From Legionellaceae bacterium (GTDB lineage Bacteria > Pseudomonadota > Gammaproteobacteria > Legionellales > Legionellaceae): a stretch of DNA of 46,613 bases. The notes under the pieces are model-generated. The model was given only the letters and a program-made list of their open reading frames with translations, was not told where the DNA came from and ran no database searches. Below are positions 25,039 through 35,300 of this stretch, piece after piece. Within the stretch, counting starts at the first letter, position 1; every line of letters starts with the position of its first letter. Both the position numbers and the translations under genes were made by a program. The stretch is from NCBI GenBank assembly GCA_030696305.1, contig JAUYSP010000047.1, positions 1 through 46,613 of the forward strand, given 5' to 3'.

Positions 25039-26868
25039 CTACTTATTTAACCGACGGCGCGTATTTGTCGATTGTCGTGTACGAGAGCTTATTTCATCAT
25101 GTTTCCGCTTAGAGTGCCAAATATAAAATTTCTCGTATGATGGCTCTTCTTTATTGGTGTGTTGCTTTGTTATTGGTTTCAGGGGATTGGAATTTGTTTT
25201 TTTAGGAAGTTTTGGTTCTGATTTAGGCGCATTGCCCCGGCTATTTAATAGGATCATTGAGTTGGCATAAGTAGTACTATGAATTCTTTGCTCGGTCTTC
25301 TTGTTATTTATTTTTTTATTCTTCCATAGTTCATTTAATTCATTACGGCATGTTCTAATATAGGGTACTTTGGTTGCTAATAATTTCTCAAGTTTTTTAG
25401 GATATTGGTCGCACAGTGTTGCTAGCGCAGGGTATTGCTGGTTTCCCTGCTCTGGCATTCTCACCTCAACTACCATTGCTTTGATGGGGGAATGAGATAA
25501 TCCGATATTTTCTGGCTCAATAAAACGACAAGATAGCCAACCAATGGGATCGTTTCGCAAGTCGTTTTCCGGACAAAAGTTTCCTGAAAAAGTTTCTTCA
25601 TAGAAATCTCCAAATTTTTCCATGAAGCATTTACCCTTAATAATAAAATGCGAAGGGTGCTTATCATTGTTTCCTTCGCCACCATTGGCAAGCATTACCG
25701 CATTTTGACAAAAACGTTTAATTTGATTTTTTGTAACATTGCGAAGTAATTCTTTTTCGTAAGGGTGTAACTGTTTAAAAAATGTTGCTAATGTTGCTTT
25801 CATAAAATAAGGAAATAACGATTTCTTCAAAGATTTAGATATGTTTTCTGCTATTTTATAGATTTTCTGAGTTTCAGTATAAGTTATTTCTGAGTTGTTT
25901 TTTAATTCTTGTTGGTTTTGCAATGTCCACAATGCATCATCTTGAAAAAGCGTTATCAAATGGTTTTTACTAGTTGAGATCATACCAATTTCGTACGCCA
26001 TTCCACGCAAAAAGTCTTTTATTCCGAATGCGCAATTTGGCGCCTTAATATCATTAAAAAATTTATCGGCCAGTTGGACACTCTGTTGAGTGATTTGTCG
26101 TTCATAATCGAAAAATTTAGCATGCGGTCTGCTTTCATTAAAATCATCGGCAAATTCTTTTTCGTTCAAAACCAAATCAAATTTGCTTTGTAAGCGAAAT
26201 GTATTTTTTGTTTTGGGATCAAAAACAAAGCCAACCGGAATACTTAAATTATATTGGGTATAAAAGATTGGATGGTATTCTGGGTTTAAATCCTTATGTT
26301 CAAACCTAAGAACCCATTCGGCATCTTCTGGAAAATCAAACTTGAATTCCAGAAGTGAACTTGGAGTGCATGCATCTCTTGGAATTTGGATAATTAATTT
26401 TTCCTTTGTTGTATCTAATCCATTGTAATAATCTATAAAGTCATTTAAAGATACGTCATGAGGACGCTCCTCTATACGGGATGGATTATTGTAGTTGCTA
26501 TATTTTTGAGTTCGGAGTGTTGCTTTTGTTTGTGTGAGCCAAGTATCATACGCATTGACCAAATGTAATAACTCATTGGTCCTTTCTGAGCCCGGATCAG
26601 CTCGAAATTCAATACCAATACGCAACGGAAATCGATTGCCATTTCCTGAGCGATTACAATCGGTAGACATAGATAATTGACTATCGGGATCCTCTGATTT
26701 CGCAATTAAATTATCGTATGCATAGGCTAGTGCATGAAATTCATTCTTGGTTTTATCAAAGCCAGTGTAATATGACACCCCCAGCTTTCCTTGCCCCCAA
26801 TAGTCAGCTAAAGTTTCTATTTCCGGGCCAGATATAACGCGGTATTTTAATTCATTTTTACGTTTCAT
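25039..26868 (-). CDS. orphan 609-aa soluble protein, effector-like
   Basis: I do not recognise the family. ATG 26868 (MKRKNELKYRV) is preferred over a TTG three codons upstream. No signal peptide or membrane helix is seen. Two strand segments stand out: FPLRIGIEFRADP near residue 80-90 and IKAMVVEVRMPEQ in the last third; paired xEx(R/E) strands occur in the glutamine-synthetase/glutamate-cysteine-ligase fold, a weak hint only. FVFDPKTKNTFRLQSKF and WVLRFEHKD suggest beta-rich parts. The final 60 residues are strongly basic (KRKHDE, TRQSTNTRRRLNK) and could act as a nuclear-targeting or nucleic-acid-binding tail. Size, novelty and lone position resemble Legionellales effectors. Base composition is not clearly different from neighbours. 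Confidence 0.55.
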   Translation of the reverse strand: MKRKNELKYRVISGPEIETLADYWGQGKLGVSYYTGFDKTKNEFHALAYAYDNLIAKSEDPDSQLSMSTDCNRSGNGNRFPLRIGIEFRADPGSERTNELLHLVNAYDTWLTQTKATLRTQKYSNYNNPSRIEERPHDVSLNDFIDYYNGLDTTKEKLIIQIPRDACTPSSLLEFKFDFPEDAEWVLRFEHKDLNPEYHPIFYTQYNLSIPVGFVFDPKTKNTFRLQSKFDLVLNEKEFADDFNESRPHAKFFDYERQITQQSVQLADKFFNDIKAPNCAFGIKDFLRGMAYEIGMISTSKNHLITLFQDDALWTLQNQQELKNNSEITYTETQKIYKIAENISKSLKKSLFPYFMKATLATFFKQLHPYEKELLRNVTKNQIKRFCQNAVMLANGGEGNNDKHPSHFIIKGKCFMEKFGDFYEETFSGNFCPENDLRNDPIGWLSCRFIEPENIGLSHSPIKAMVVEVRMPEQGNQQYPALATLCDQYPKKLEKLLATKVPYIRTCRNELNELWKNKKINNKKTEQRIHSTTYANSMILLNSRGNAPKSEPKLPKKTNSNPLKPITKQHTNKEEPSYEKFYIWHSKRKHDEISSRTRQSTNTRRRLNK

Positions 26869-27122
26869 AATATACAACCCATTTTATGTTTCATCGCTTA
26901 TCTACGGAAAGAATGTATTGTGACAAATACAATAAGTTTGTTATTTTAATGATTTTCTTGTAAAAAGCAAATCCACATAGTGTTTTTTTTTAATATGATA
27001 TAAAATTTATGTACATTAACCTTGTGTTTAGCACACTACACTTACCGTTTGCCTTAAGTTGACATTTACAGGCTATCTGCTATGTTGATTTATAACGTAT
27101 AAAAGATTGTGAATAATGGATT

Positions 27123-27575
27123 ATGGAACCAGATCGTTTTGTACAAGATGAAAAATCTTATATTGTTGGGATTTTATGTTTGATTATTAGTATCGGCTTG
27201 TTTGCATTCAGTTTTTACCTTTTTCCTTTTTTAGTATTGGGCTGGCATTACAGTATTCCTGAGTTTATACCGATTTGGGGTAATGATTTACAACAGTATT
27301 ATCAATTAAGTGATGAGGCTTCTTCTTGGTTACTATTTTTAGTTCTATTTGTACCTGCCATTGTCTTTGCTGTTATTGCAGACATTTTATCTAATCGAAT
27401 CGATGCTGAAATTCATGGAATTCAGCCTAAACGAATTGCAAATAAAGAACAGGATATTGCCCCTATTAAAGAATCCAACCAGCTTATTTTTAAAATTGCG
27501 GGGATTATTGTTTTAGTATTTATTGCGGCCCGATTGTTTCAATGGGCTATTTCAAGCACGCCTAATTATTCATAG
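27123..27575 (+). CDS. small inner-membrane protein, unknown function
   Basis: The 150-aa protein has three hydrophobic segments: roughly residues 14-38 (IVGILCLIISIGLFAFSFYL), 76-98 (SWLLFLVLFVPAIVFAVIAD) and 121-143 (LIFKIAGIIVLVFIAARLFQ). The loop between 39 and 75 carries Trp/Pro residues and is predicted to be on one face. No domain recognised. It is followed after 11 nt by a Sel1-like protein, and the two likely form an operon. Confidence 0.65.
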   Translation: MEPDRFVQDEKSYIVGILCLIISIGLFAFSFYLFPFLVLGWHYSIPEFIPIWGNDLQQYYQLSDEASSWLLFLVLFVPAIVFAVIADILSNRIDAEIHGIQPKRIANKEQDIAPIKESNQLIFKIAGIIVLVFIAARLFQWAISSTPNYS

Positions 27576-27586
27576 CGAGGCCAATT

Positions 27587-28174
27587 ATGTGTTGGTTTAA
27601 ACGATTCAAAATTAAACGTATGTTGAAGCAACTGAAATCAATGCAACAAACTCGTTTGCAAAATCAAGCGAGTGATGAGTTAGTTCGAAAGGAAATTGCT
27701 ACATATGCCAAGCTAGCTGAACTATATGAACAATTGCATGGTAAAAAGAAATTTCCTTTTGCTCGTGAGCAAGCGTTGGCGTGTTATCGTGCCGCAGCGC
27801 TTTTGAATGATGCACCAGCACAATTTACTTTGGGTAAACAGTTATTAGAAGAAGCCAAACTACGTGATGCGCTACAACAAGGAGAACTGTTTTCGTCGGA
27901 AAGTAATGCCTTGTTTATGCACGAGTTATACAAAGAGGCGCATGGATTTTTGTTAGCCGCTGAAAAACAGCAACATATTAATGCCAAACGTATACGCGGT
28001 TTATGTTATATTAATGGATGGGGTGTGCCGGTTGATAAAGACACTGGTTTTGATTTAGTTGTCGCTAGTATAGAACAAGAAAATAGTTGGGACAGGGTCC
28101 AAAAGATATTTTCTCAATTAGGAATAAACAAATCGTCGTTTTTTTCCGAGTTATTTCAACATCGTAAAAAATAA
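27587..28174 (+). CDS. Sel1/TPR-like repeat protein
   Basis: The 195-aa soluble protein has alpha-solenoid helices with Sel1-like spacing: ALACYRAAALLNDAPAQFTL, then YKEAHGFLLAAEKQQHINAK, followed by GLCYINGWGVPVDKDTGF, whose GWGVPVD resembles the Sel1 G-x-G-V-x-x-D loop. Such repeats bind other proteins. Two to three degenerate repeats are visible. GAGG 6 nt upstream supports the start. Its end overlaps the convergent pilD by 24 nt. It may act with the preceding membrane protein. Confidence 0.7.
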   Translation: MCWFKRFKIKRMLKQLKSMQQTRLQNQASDELVRKEIATYAKLAELYEQLHGKKKFPFAREQALACYRAAALLNDAPAQFTLGKQLLEEAKLRDALQQGELFSSESNALFMHELYKEAHGFLLAAEKQQHINAKRIRGLCYINGWGVPVDKDTGFDLVVASIEQENSWDRVQKIFSQLGINKSSFFSELFQHRKK

Positions 28175-28960
28175 ATACCCACAACCACTAATACATAAAA
28201 ATGGCCCAAAAGGGATGGGTGTTTCTTTTGTTTTTCGGCTAATACCCAAATAAATCAAGCCAATGATGGTCCCTAAAATGGATGAGCTGAGGATAATGGG
28301 TAATAAAGCTTGCCAACCAAACCAAGCGCCAAGCGCTGCAAATAATTTGAAGTCACCATGTCCCATACCGATTTTGCCAGTACATAAATAAAATAGTTTG
28401 ATAAACACCCATAAAATTAGATAAGCGCCTACCGCACTCAATACAGCGTTTGGTAAGGAGGCAAATAAGAATTGTGTGTTGGCAATTAAACCTAACCAAA
28501 GTAACCCCAGTGTTAAGGTATCCGGTAATAGCTGATGCTGTAAATCAATAAAGCTTAAGCAAATTAATATCCAAATAAATGGTAAAGCAAATACCAGGGT
28601 CAGGTTAAAGCCGATTAGATAGGCGGCAACTAAGGACAAGGTTAGACATAACAATTCAACTGTTGGGTAATACCAAGAAATAGGCTGTCGGCACGCATGA
28701 CATCGGCCTCTTAACAACAGATAACTGAGTAGCGGAATATTATGCCACGCGGGAATCATTTGTTTGCATCCCGGACAATGAGAGCGAGGAAAACAGAGAT
28801 TAATCGATTGCTTCTGGGGGGAGTTGCCATACTCCATCATCAATGGTAATCGATAAATAATGACGTTTAAAAAGCTACCTATCAAAAGGGCTATGATGCC
28901 AAGGAAGATAAACAAGATAAAAGGCTGTTGATAAGCGATGCTATTAATAAACGATATCAT
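28151..28960 (-). CDS. pilD: type IV prepilin peptidase/methyltransferase
   Basis: PilD cleaves the leader of type IV pilins and type II pseudopilins and N-methylates the new N-terminus. The 269-aa membrane protein has the zinc tetracysteine C62, C65, C87, C90 and the aspartyl-protease pair D139 (SFIDLQHQLLPD) and D203 (KIGMGHGDFK). Seven to eight membrane helices are apparent. It is last in pilB-pilC-pilD with a 4-nt overlap to pilC. In Legionella PilD also serves the Lsp type II secretion system, which may explain why no pilin gene is nearby. Confidence 0.96.
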   Translation of the reverse strand: MISFINSIAYQQPFILFIFLGIIALLIGSFLNVIIYRLPLMMEYGNSPQKQSINLCFPRSHCPGCKQMIPAWHNIPLLSYLLLRGRCHACRQPISWYYPTVELLCLTLSLVAAYLIGFNLTLVFALPFIWILICLSFIDLQHQLLPDTLTLGLLWLGLIANTQFLFASLPNAVLSAVGAYLILWVFIKLFYLCTGKIGMGHGDFKLFAALGAWFGWQALLPIILSSSILGTIIGLIYLGISRKTKETPIPFGPFLCISGCGYLFFTMLK

Positions 28961-30183
28961 ACGATGGATCCTAGTTTTAAAATGGGTAAGTACATTGCGA
29001 GAATAAGTCCACCAATTAGAACACCTAATAGTGCCATGATTAACGGTTCGAATACAGTAGTTAATGTATGAACTGCGTGTTCGATTGTCTCCTCGTAATA
29101 CCGTGCTATATGTTGCAACATCGTGTTTATTGTGCCTGTTTCTTCACCTAGATTAATCATCTGAGCCACAAAATCAGGAAATAATTTATTATCTTGCAAC
29201 ACTTTTCGTAACGACTCACCCTGTAAAATCGAATGGCGCAATTGTAATATGGCTTCAACATACCATACGTTACTAGTAATTAACGCCACTGATCCTAATG
29301 CCTCGACCAGGGGAATACCCGCAGAATAAGTAATAGATAGCGTGCTGGCGAATTGTGCCATGATTTTTTTTTGTAATAAACTTCCCCAAAAGGGCAATTT
29401 TAAAGATAATTTATTTAGTATTTTGATAAAATATGGTGATTGATGGTAGGTATAACGTAGTAATGTTAATAACAAAATAACAGAAACGATTAAAACCACA
29501 CCATGGTGTTGAAGCGCGTGAGATAAGTGCAAAATCCATAACGTCATAGCAGGCAGATCGGCATCAAAGCTTCGAAATAACGATTCAAATTGAGGGATCA
29601 CGCACCACAATAATCCAACCGTCACTGCCACTGCAATCAGCATGACTGCTGTAGGATAAGTTAAGGCTCGCCGCATTTTTTGTTTGATTTGCTCGTTATT
29701 ATCCAGATAGCGACTGATTTTATTCAAGATATCGCGGAGGGTGCCGGATTCTTCACCAATAGCGATTAAATTACATATTAATTGACTAAAATATTTAGGA
29801 TGTTTACGTAACGCTTCAGCCAAGGTTAAGCCTGCTTGTAAATCATTTTGCAATTGTTTAATCAACCGTTGCAAGCGTAAATTGGTTTGGCTACTAGCAA
29901 TTAATTCGAGAATTTGGACTAACGAAAGGCCTGTGGTAAACGTGGTTGCCATATGTTGAAAGAATAAGCTGATATCATATGATTTAATTGATTTTGAGTA
30001 ACGGAATAAGTGTGTTTGTCGTTTTTTTTTAATGGAACGGACAATAATAGATTGATAGCGTAATTGTTGTTTTGCAGCCATGAGATGTTGCGCTTTTAAT
30101 TGCCCCTGTTTGTGTTCACCTGCAGGATTGATTCCTTGCCAATAATAAATATACTCGGAATGCGTTGTATTTTTAAGAAACAC
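28957..30183 (-). CDS. pilC: type IV pilus inner-membrane platform protein
   Basis: PilC is the GspF-family platform that couples the PilB motor to pilin assembly. The 408-aa protein has two tandem T2SSF domains, recognisable in FFQHMATTFTTGLSLVQILE with GEESGTLRDIL, and FASTLSITYSAGIPLVEALG with GEETGTINTML. Three hydrophobic helices are visible, one at the C-terminus. I start at GTG 30183, which has GAGG 9 nt upstream; a TTG at 30198 is the longer option. It overlaps pilB by 11 nt. Confidence 0.94.
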   Translation of the reverse strand: MFLKNTTHSEYIYYWQGINPAGEHKQGQLKAQHLMAAKQQLRYQSIIVRSIKKKRQTHLFRYSKSIKSYDISLFFQHMATTFTTGLSLVQILELIASSQTNLRLQRLIKQLQNDLQAGLTLAEALRKHPKYFSQLICNLIAIGEESGTLRDILNKISRYLDNNEQIKQKMRRALTYPTAVMLIAVAVTVGLLWCVIPQFESLFRSFDADLPAMTLWILHLSHALQHHGVVLIVSVILLLTLLRYTYHQSPYFIKILNKLSLKLPFWGSLLQKKIMAQFASTLSITYSAGIPLVEALGSVALITSNVWYVEAILQLRHSILQGESLRKVLQDNKLFPDFVAQMINLGEETGTINTMLQHIARYYEETIEHAVHTLTTVFEPLIMALLGVLIGGLILAMYLPILKLGSIV

Positions 30184-31849
30184 GATTGATTTCCTCAAAG
30201 CTTGTGATTCCAGCTAATACGTGAGCTAACCCTGCTTGATAAATAGTTAACATACCATCCTGCTGTGCTTGTTCGACTATTTTGGAAATGGGCTGTTCAG
30301 GCATCATGAGGAGTTGATTGATGGCCATCGACATTGGCATGACTTCAAATAATGCAATACGCCCTCGATAACCTTGTGTGCAATGAGTGCATCCTTGAGC
30401 TTTATAAAAAGTATGATGAGTGGCTACAGCGTGTGAGTAGCCCAATTCAAATAATTGTTCGGAAGTTAAATCAGTTCGGACTACTTTGCACTGCTCGCAT
30501 AATTTTCGAATTAAACGCTGGGCAATAATTAACTGTAAGCTGCTAATGACATGAAACGGCGGTATGCCAATGTGAATTAACCGCATTAATGTTTCAGCTG
30601 CGCTATTAGTATGCAATGTGGATAACACCAAATGGCCTGTTTGAGATGCTTTGATGGCGATTTCGGCTGTTTCTAAATCACGTATTTCTCCGATCATGAG
30701 CACATCCGGGTCTTGACGTAAAAATGAACGTAGTACGTTAGCAAACGTCAATTCTATTTTGGGATTAACTTGCACTTGATTGATGCCAAAGCAGGTCATT
30801 TCTACCGGATCTTCAACAGTCGAAATATTTTTTTCTTGCGTATTTAAATGATTTAAAGCCGCATATAACGTCATCGATTTACCACTGCCGGTGGGCCCTG
30901 TGACTAAAATCAAACCTTGGGGTTTAGATAACGCTTGTAAAAAACAGGTTTTATCCCGAGGCATTAAAGCTAAAGATGCAATTTCGGGCTGAATATTAAA
31001 GCCTGTATTCAACAATCGAACAACAATTTTTTCGCCATGTACTGTCGGGCAGGTACTGACACGGCAATCTACGGCTGTGTGCGATTGCACAGAGATACTG
31101 AAGCGACCATCTTGAGGAACACGGCGTTCTGCAATATCTAAATGAGCCATGATTTTTAAGCGTGCAGTGATACGAGGTGCAATTTGTTGATCTGGTGTTG
31201 CCACTTCATACAATAAACCATCTTGTCGATAACGGATGCGGTAATGATTATTATAAGGTTCAAAATGAATATCAGAAGCTCCTTTTTCGATAGCTTGATT
31301 GATAATTCGATTCACAAATTGTACGACTGGGGCTTCATCACCCTCATGCAAATGACTGACTGACAATTGTTCACTTGCTGATGCTTCAGCAAAATACTGG
31401 GTGAGCCGCTGTTGCTCCTTTGTAACAAGCAAAGTATTAATTCGTTTTGTTAGCTGAGTTGTTTCAGCTACCAAAGGGATCACATGTAATCCGGTATGAA
31501 ACTGAAGTGCTTGCAATCCGACACGATCGCTTGGGTCATCCACCGCAACATGCAACTGATTGTTACGACAAAATAAAGGCAGTAAGCAATGTTTTTGTAA
31601 TAATGATTCAGGAATTACATAGTCAGCATGGAATAGTTCATCATAGTGATCAAGATCAATATAAGATATATTAAAATGCTCGGCTAATGTTAGTGCGATT
31701 GTTTTAGCAGAAAGGGCTGTGTGGGCAACCAAATAAGGAATCAAACGTAGCGATAGTTCAATTGCCACGCGCTGATGGTGAAATGCGTCTGCTTCAGTCA
31801 ATAACTGTCGCTGGACGAGCAGCTTTGCTGTACCGTGTAATACATCCAT
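30173..31849 (-). CDS. pilB: type IV pilus assembly ATPase
   Basis: PilB is the hexameric motor for pilus extension. The 558-aa protein has the MshEN-type N-terminal domain, Walker A GPTGSGKSMT (318-327), the Asp and His boxes (DPVEM; STLHTN), Walker B DPDVLMIGEIRDLETAEIA, and the zinc tetracysteine formed by CEQC and CTHC. Length matches E. coli/Pseudomonas PilB (about 565). First gene of the pilBCD operon. Confidence 0.96.
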   Translation of the reverse strand: MDVLHGTAKLLVQRQLLTEADAFHHQRVAIELSLRLIPYLVAHTALSAKTIALTLAEHFNISYIDLDHYDELFHADYVIPESLLQKHCLLPLFCRNNQLHVAVDDPSDRVGLQALQFHTGLHVIPLVAETTQLTKRINTLLVTKEQQRLTQYFAEASASEQLSVSHLHEGDEAPVVQFVNRIINQAIEKGASDIHFEPYNNHYRIRYRQDGLLYEVATPDQQIAPRITARLKIMAHLDIAERRVPQDGRFSISVQSHTAVDCRVSTCPTVHGEKIVVRLLNTGFNIQPEIASLALMPRDKTCFLQALSKPQGLILVTGPTGSGKSMTLYAALNHLNTQEKNISTVEDPVEMTCFGINQVQVNPKIELTFANVLRSFLRQDPDVLMIGEIRDLETAEIAIKASQTGHLVLSTLHTNSAAETLMRLIHIGIPPFHVISSLQLIIAQRLIRKLCEQCKVVRTDLTSEQLFELGYSHAVATHHTFYKAQGCTHCTQGYRGRIALFEVMPMSMAINQLLMMPEQPISKIVEQAQQDGMLTIYQAGLAHVLAGITSFEEINRVS

Positions 31850-31939
31850 GTTGATCCATTGCGAGTTTTTTCCTGATAGTGATAATATAGACTTTGGTAA
31901 TGTCTGACAAATGTTTCTTACGTATTGATAGGAGTGGTA

Positions 31940-32248
31940 ATGAATAAAAAGATACGAGTGAGCATATATCTAGCGATTGGTTTCGGGATTACAACAAATA
32001 GCTACGCGGATGATGCATCCAAGCAAATACAAATGTTAAATCAGCAACTTCAATCTCAGCTTCAACAAGTGCAAGAAACACAGCAAAAACAGCTTAATGA
32101 CTTAAATAAGCAATTACAAACCCAAGTCAAGCAAGTACAAACTGATTTACAAGCACAAATTCAAAAAGTGAATGAACAAATGAAGCAAATGCAAACTGAT
32201 TTACAAGCACAAATTAAGCAATTGCAAGTAAATACGGTGAAAGGGTAG
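31940..32248 (+). CDS. small secreted/periplasmic coiled-coil protein
   Basis: The 102-aa product has a signal peptide (MNKKIRVSIYLAIGFGITT, cleavage probably after SYA near residue 24) and then an unbroken Gln-rich coiled coil of heptads, such as QMLNQQLQSQLQQVQETQQK. A 24-nt segment is exactly duplicated in the DNA (32138-32161 and 32192-32215, encoding QTDLQAQI), 18 codons apart. Ribosome-binding site GGAG precedes ATG 31940; an upstream start at 31925 is less likely. The mature size resembles Lpp-like or stalk proteins, but no lipobox is present. Confidence 0.7.
   Translation: MNKKIRVSIYLAIGFGITTNSYADDASKQIQMLNQQLQSQLQQVQETQQKQLNDLNKQLQTQVKQVQTDLQAQIQKVNEQMKQMQTDLQAQIKQLQVNTVKG
32138..32215 (+). 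repeat. 54-nt-period direct repeat in the coiled-coil gene
   Basis: Two identical 24-nt copies (32138-32161, 32192-32215) start 54 nt, or 18 codons, apart, in frame within the coiled coil. This indicates internal tandem duplication that could vary coil length. Confidence 0.8.
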
Positions 32249-32285
32249 GTTGCGTGTGTCTAAGAGTTTACTCAGGGTGTTTAAA

Positions 32286-32315
32286 TTGCATTTTCACCGG
32301 TCATTGGTATATAAT
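32286..32315 (+). promoter_or_regulatory. promoter of the 1379-aa orphan
   Basis: TTGCAT (32286-32291), an 18-nt spacer, and a consensus TATAAT (32310-32315), 31 nt before the ATG at 32346. The short leader leaves little room for other control. Confidence 0.65.
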
Positions 32316-32345
32316 TAAAGCACAACTTGTTTTCTTTGGTTTCAT

Positions 32346-35300
32346 ATGAGTTATGGTAAATTTGATAAACTCAAGTCTGTTGTTTCTCGCGAGGATGAAG
32401 CGACAAGAAAAGCGCGAGCAAGCATTCGTGGTGTGTTTGATGCGATAAAACAAGATAATACGACTAGTTTTGATGCGTCGAAGACAAAAAGTCCAGGGTT
32501 TCCAACGAATATTGAAATAAAGGATCTGAAGTCCAAAAGAGAAAATGATTGGTTATCCTCGGATGTGGATTGGCTATCTCCTCCGGCACGGAGGAAGTAT
32601 TCGTTAGTAAAGAGTCCACCTGTTAATACAACTACTACAACTGGTCCATTTTTACATGTTTCCGTAGACTCAAACGAAGTCGAAGCCACTTACACAATTC
32701 AAGCAGCAATGGATCAAAGAGTAAATGGAACGATTCGTTTATCGAGTTGCGCACTGATAAACGTAAATATTGCATCTAAAATTCCTGAAAAAAAGAGTAA
32801 AAGAGTTAGGTGTATTGCCTTTGATGATTTGAAAACGTTAGTGCACACTACTAATAAAACAGTCGTTAGAACTAATGATGATATTTTATATTTAGCAGAT
32901 CCTAATCTTAAAACACTTACATTAATTCCCCACAAAGCCGAGCATCACAGTAAATACTTAGAATTAAAGAAAGCTTGTGGGGCTCTAAATGATGACCAAT
33001 TAACCCAAACCACTGTAGAACAACGTGATTGGATCACAACATTAGTACCAGGTCACCCTACATTTGCAATAGATGAAATTCCAAAAGGATTAGTGGCGGG
33101 CCTGCAAAATCGTTATGACGAAGGATTGGACCCTATATTTGACGCGACTCCTAAACCTGTAATTGAAAAGCGCTCTGAAAATAAAGAGTTTTTCGATATG
33201 CTAAACAGCCAAGAAGGGCACGTGGGAATTGAGCGCGTGATGTCAAACTCTGAAATTTTAAAATATTATCTTGCTTATGCAGAAGCAGGTTTGTTATCAA
33301 ATACGAAGAGTAACCTTAGCAAAAGTATACAAGGCAAACGCGCCGCATTTAATCAAGAAATGAAATACCATATCATCCAAGAGACCCGTAAGGATATACA
33401 AAGTTTGTTGGATAACGAGTCATCCGAATACCCAAAAGAAACGATAGAGTTAGCAAAGAAAATAATGAAAAAACTCCAGTCAAAAGACAGGGAAGTAGAA
33501 TACACAATTTTACAATTAAGGCGTCTCAGAGAGTTTCTTGATACAACTTGGGCTAAAGGCACGGCGATTACTGAATATGCGGCAACAGAGGATAATACTT
33601 CATCACTCAGTGATTATGCTCCTAAAAAAGTAATTAAAGCGGATGCATTACCTATTGATGCTGAGACTATGCCTGATTATGAGCGTTTTAAAACACTCTT
33701 TCAGGAATTTTCTAAAGAAGTAAATCAATATACATTCGAGATGGAAGTAAAACAGGCTCGCAATGAGTTACAAACAAAGCTTTATCTAATTACAGATGAA
33801 GATAAATTTAACGAGATTAAAGCGCAAGGTAGGAATTGTTTTTTTCAATACAATAGCCAGCTTTATCACATTAATTCTGATGGTATGATGCGATGTTTTT
33901 CAAAGGTAGTGGTGAATGATTGTGAGCTTATTTCTTACGTAAATAAAAAAGATAGGGATAGCTTCTATGGCCCAGAATATACTTACTCCGAAAAACAAAT
34001 GAGAGACTTTTTAGGCGATGATTTTCCAGAGGATCCTAAACTTCATCGAGCTAGCGCGATGTTGCAACGAGCGGTGAAAGGCACGTCATATTGGGAGTAT
34101 TTGCAAGCAGTTAATGCTCAAATGCCTCGTTTTGGTAAATATGTATCGTTTGTTCATAAAGGCAAATTGCAAATGAGTAAATCTGGGTTACTGATGCCAA
34201 AATTGAATCCCACAACGGTTTTTGCCAAATCGCAGACAAAAGAAGGTTGGTTTGACTCGATGCAAAAATATCGGATTGCTCGAGAAGTCCAACGTGCAAC
34301 TTATCACGATCTGAGCAGCGAAATTACACCTGAGCGTATTGACGCAGTTAGAAAAGCAGGTCAAATGGCGCGTGGTGAGTTGATCGTGAATCAACGCATG
34401 AATAAAAAGGAGTGCGGTTTTGAGTTATGGAGTGACCCTCCAAAAAATGATAATGCTGCGCTTCAAGGTAAAGGTAAAAATTTATATATACTAGTTGCGA
34501 AGGACAAAAATGATCCTTACAAGGCGTTATATTTTGTTGATCGCTCGGGAGATTATCCAATTGTAACCAAACGCTATGCTAAGGCTCTGGCAATAGACTG
34601 GCGTGGATATGAAGATAACGCTGATACATCCCAACAGCTTTGCAACGGTTTATACAGCATGTTAGAAGTGGTTGAAGATCCGTCAATAATAAAGCGAGGT
34701 GAGGCATGGCAAGAAATTGGATTTAATCATCGGGTACCTGGTGGGATGGTTGATTTTTATGGGGTGGAAATTCTAAAGGATAAAAAGAATAAGGAAAGGA
34801 TAGAAGAAATAGTGAAAGATGGTAATGTATTGATTTTTGTCGATTCAACAGATAAAGATAATCCAATATATACGATATGTTACCAGAAGGATAATGCGTA
34901 TGAAGAAGCTGTAATTGATGATATAGCTACGATAAAATCTAATCAGGCTTTTAGTAATTTTTTATTCACCAAAAGCAAATCAAGTGATGCAATTGAAGGC
35001 CTTAATACCTATCTTGAATCGAAAAAAAGCACCACACGTATTCCAATTAGAAGTAAATCTATCGTCACTATCAACCAAGAATTGGACGATGCAATCAGCA
35101 GTGCGACTAAAGACGTAGGTCTCATGGCTACTGTGTATGATGAGCAATTGGATAAATACGTTTGTGATGAAGTTTCACTTCGACTCACTCGTTTGTTGAT
35201 TCAGCGGCGTGAACGTTTGGAAAATAAAACTCCTGCTGAAATACTGGAAAATCATTACCGAACAGAGATTGTTGATTCTTATCAATATGAAGCATTTCAA

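Noticed and set aside
32138-32215. CRISPR-like or noncoding tandem repeat
   Set aside because: Only two copies, in frame within a coiled-coil coding sequence, so explained by internal gene duplication.
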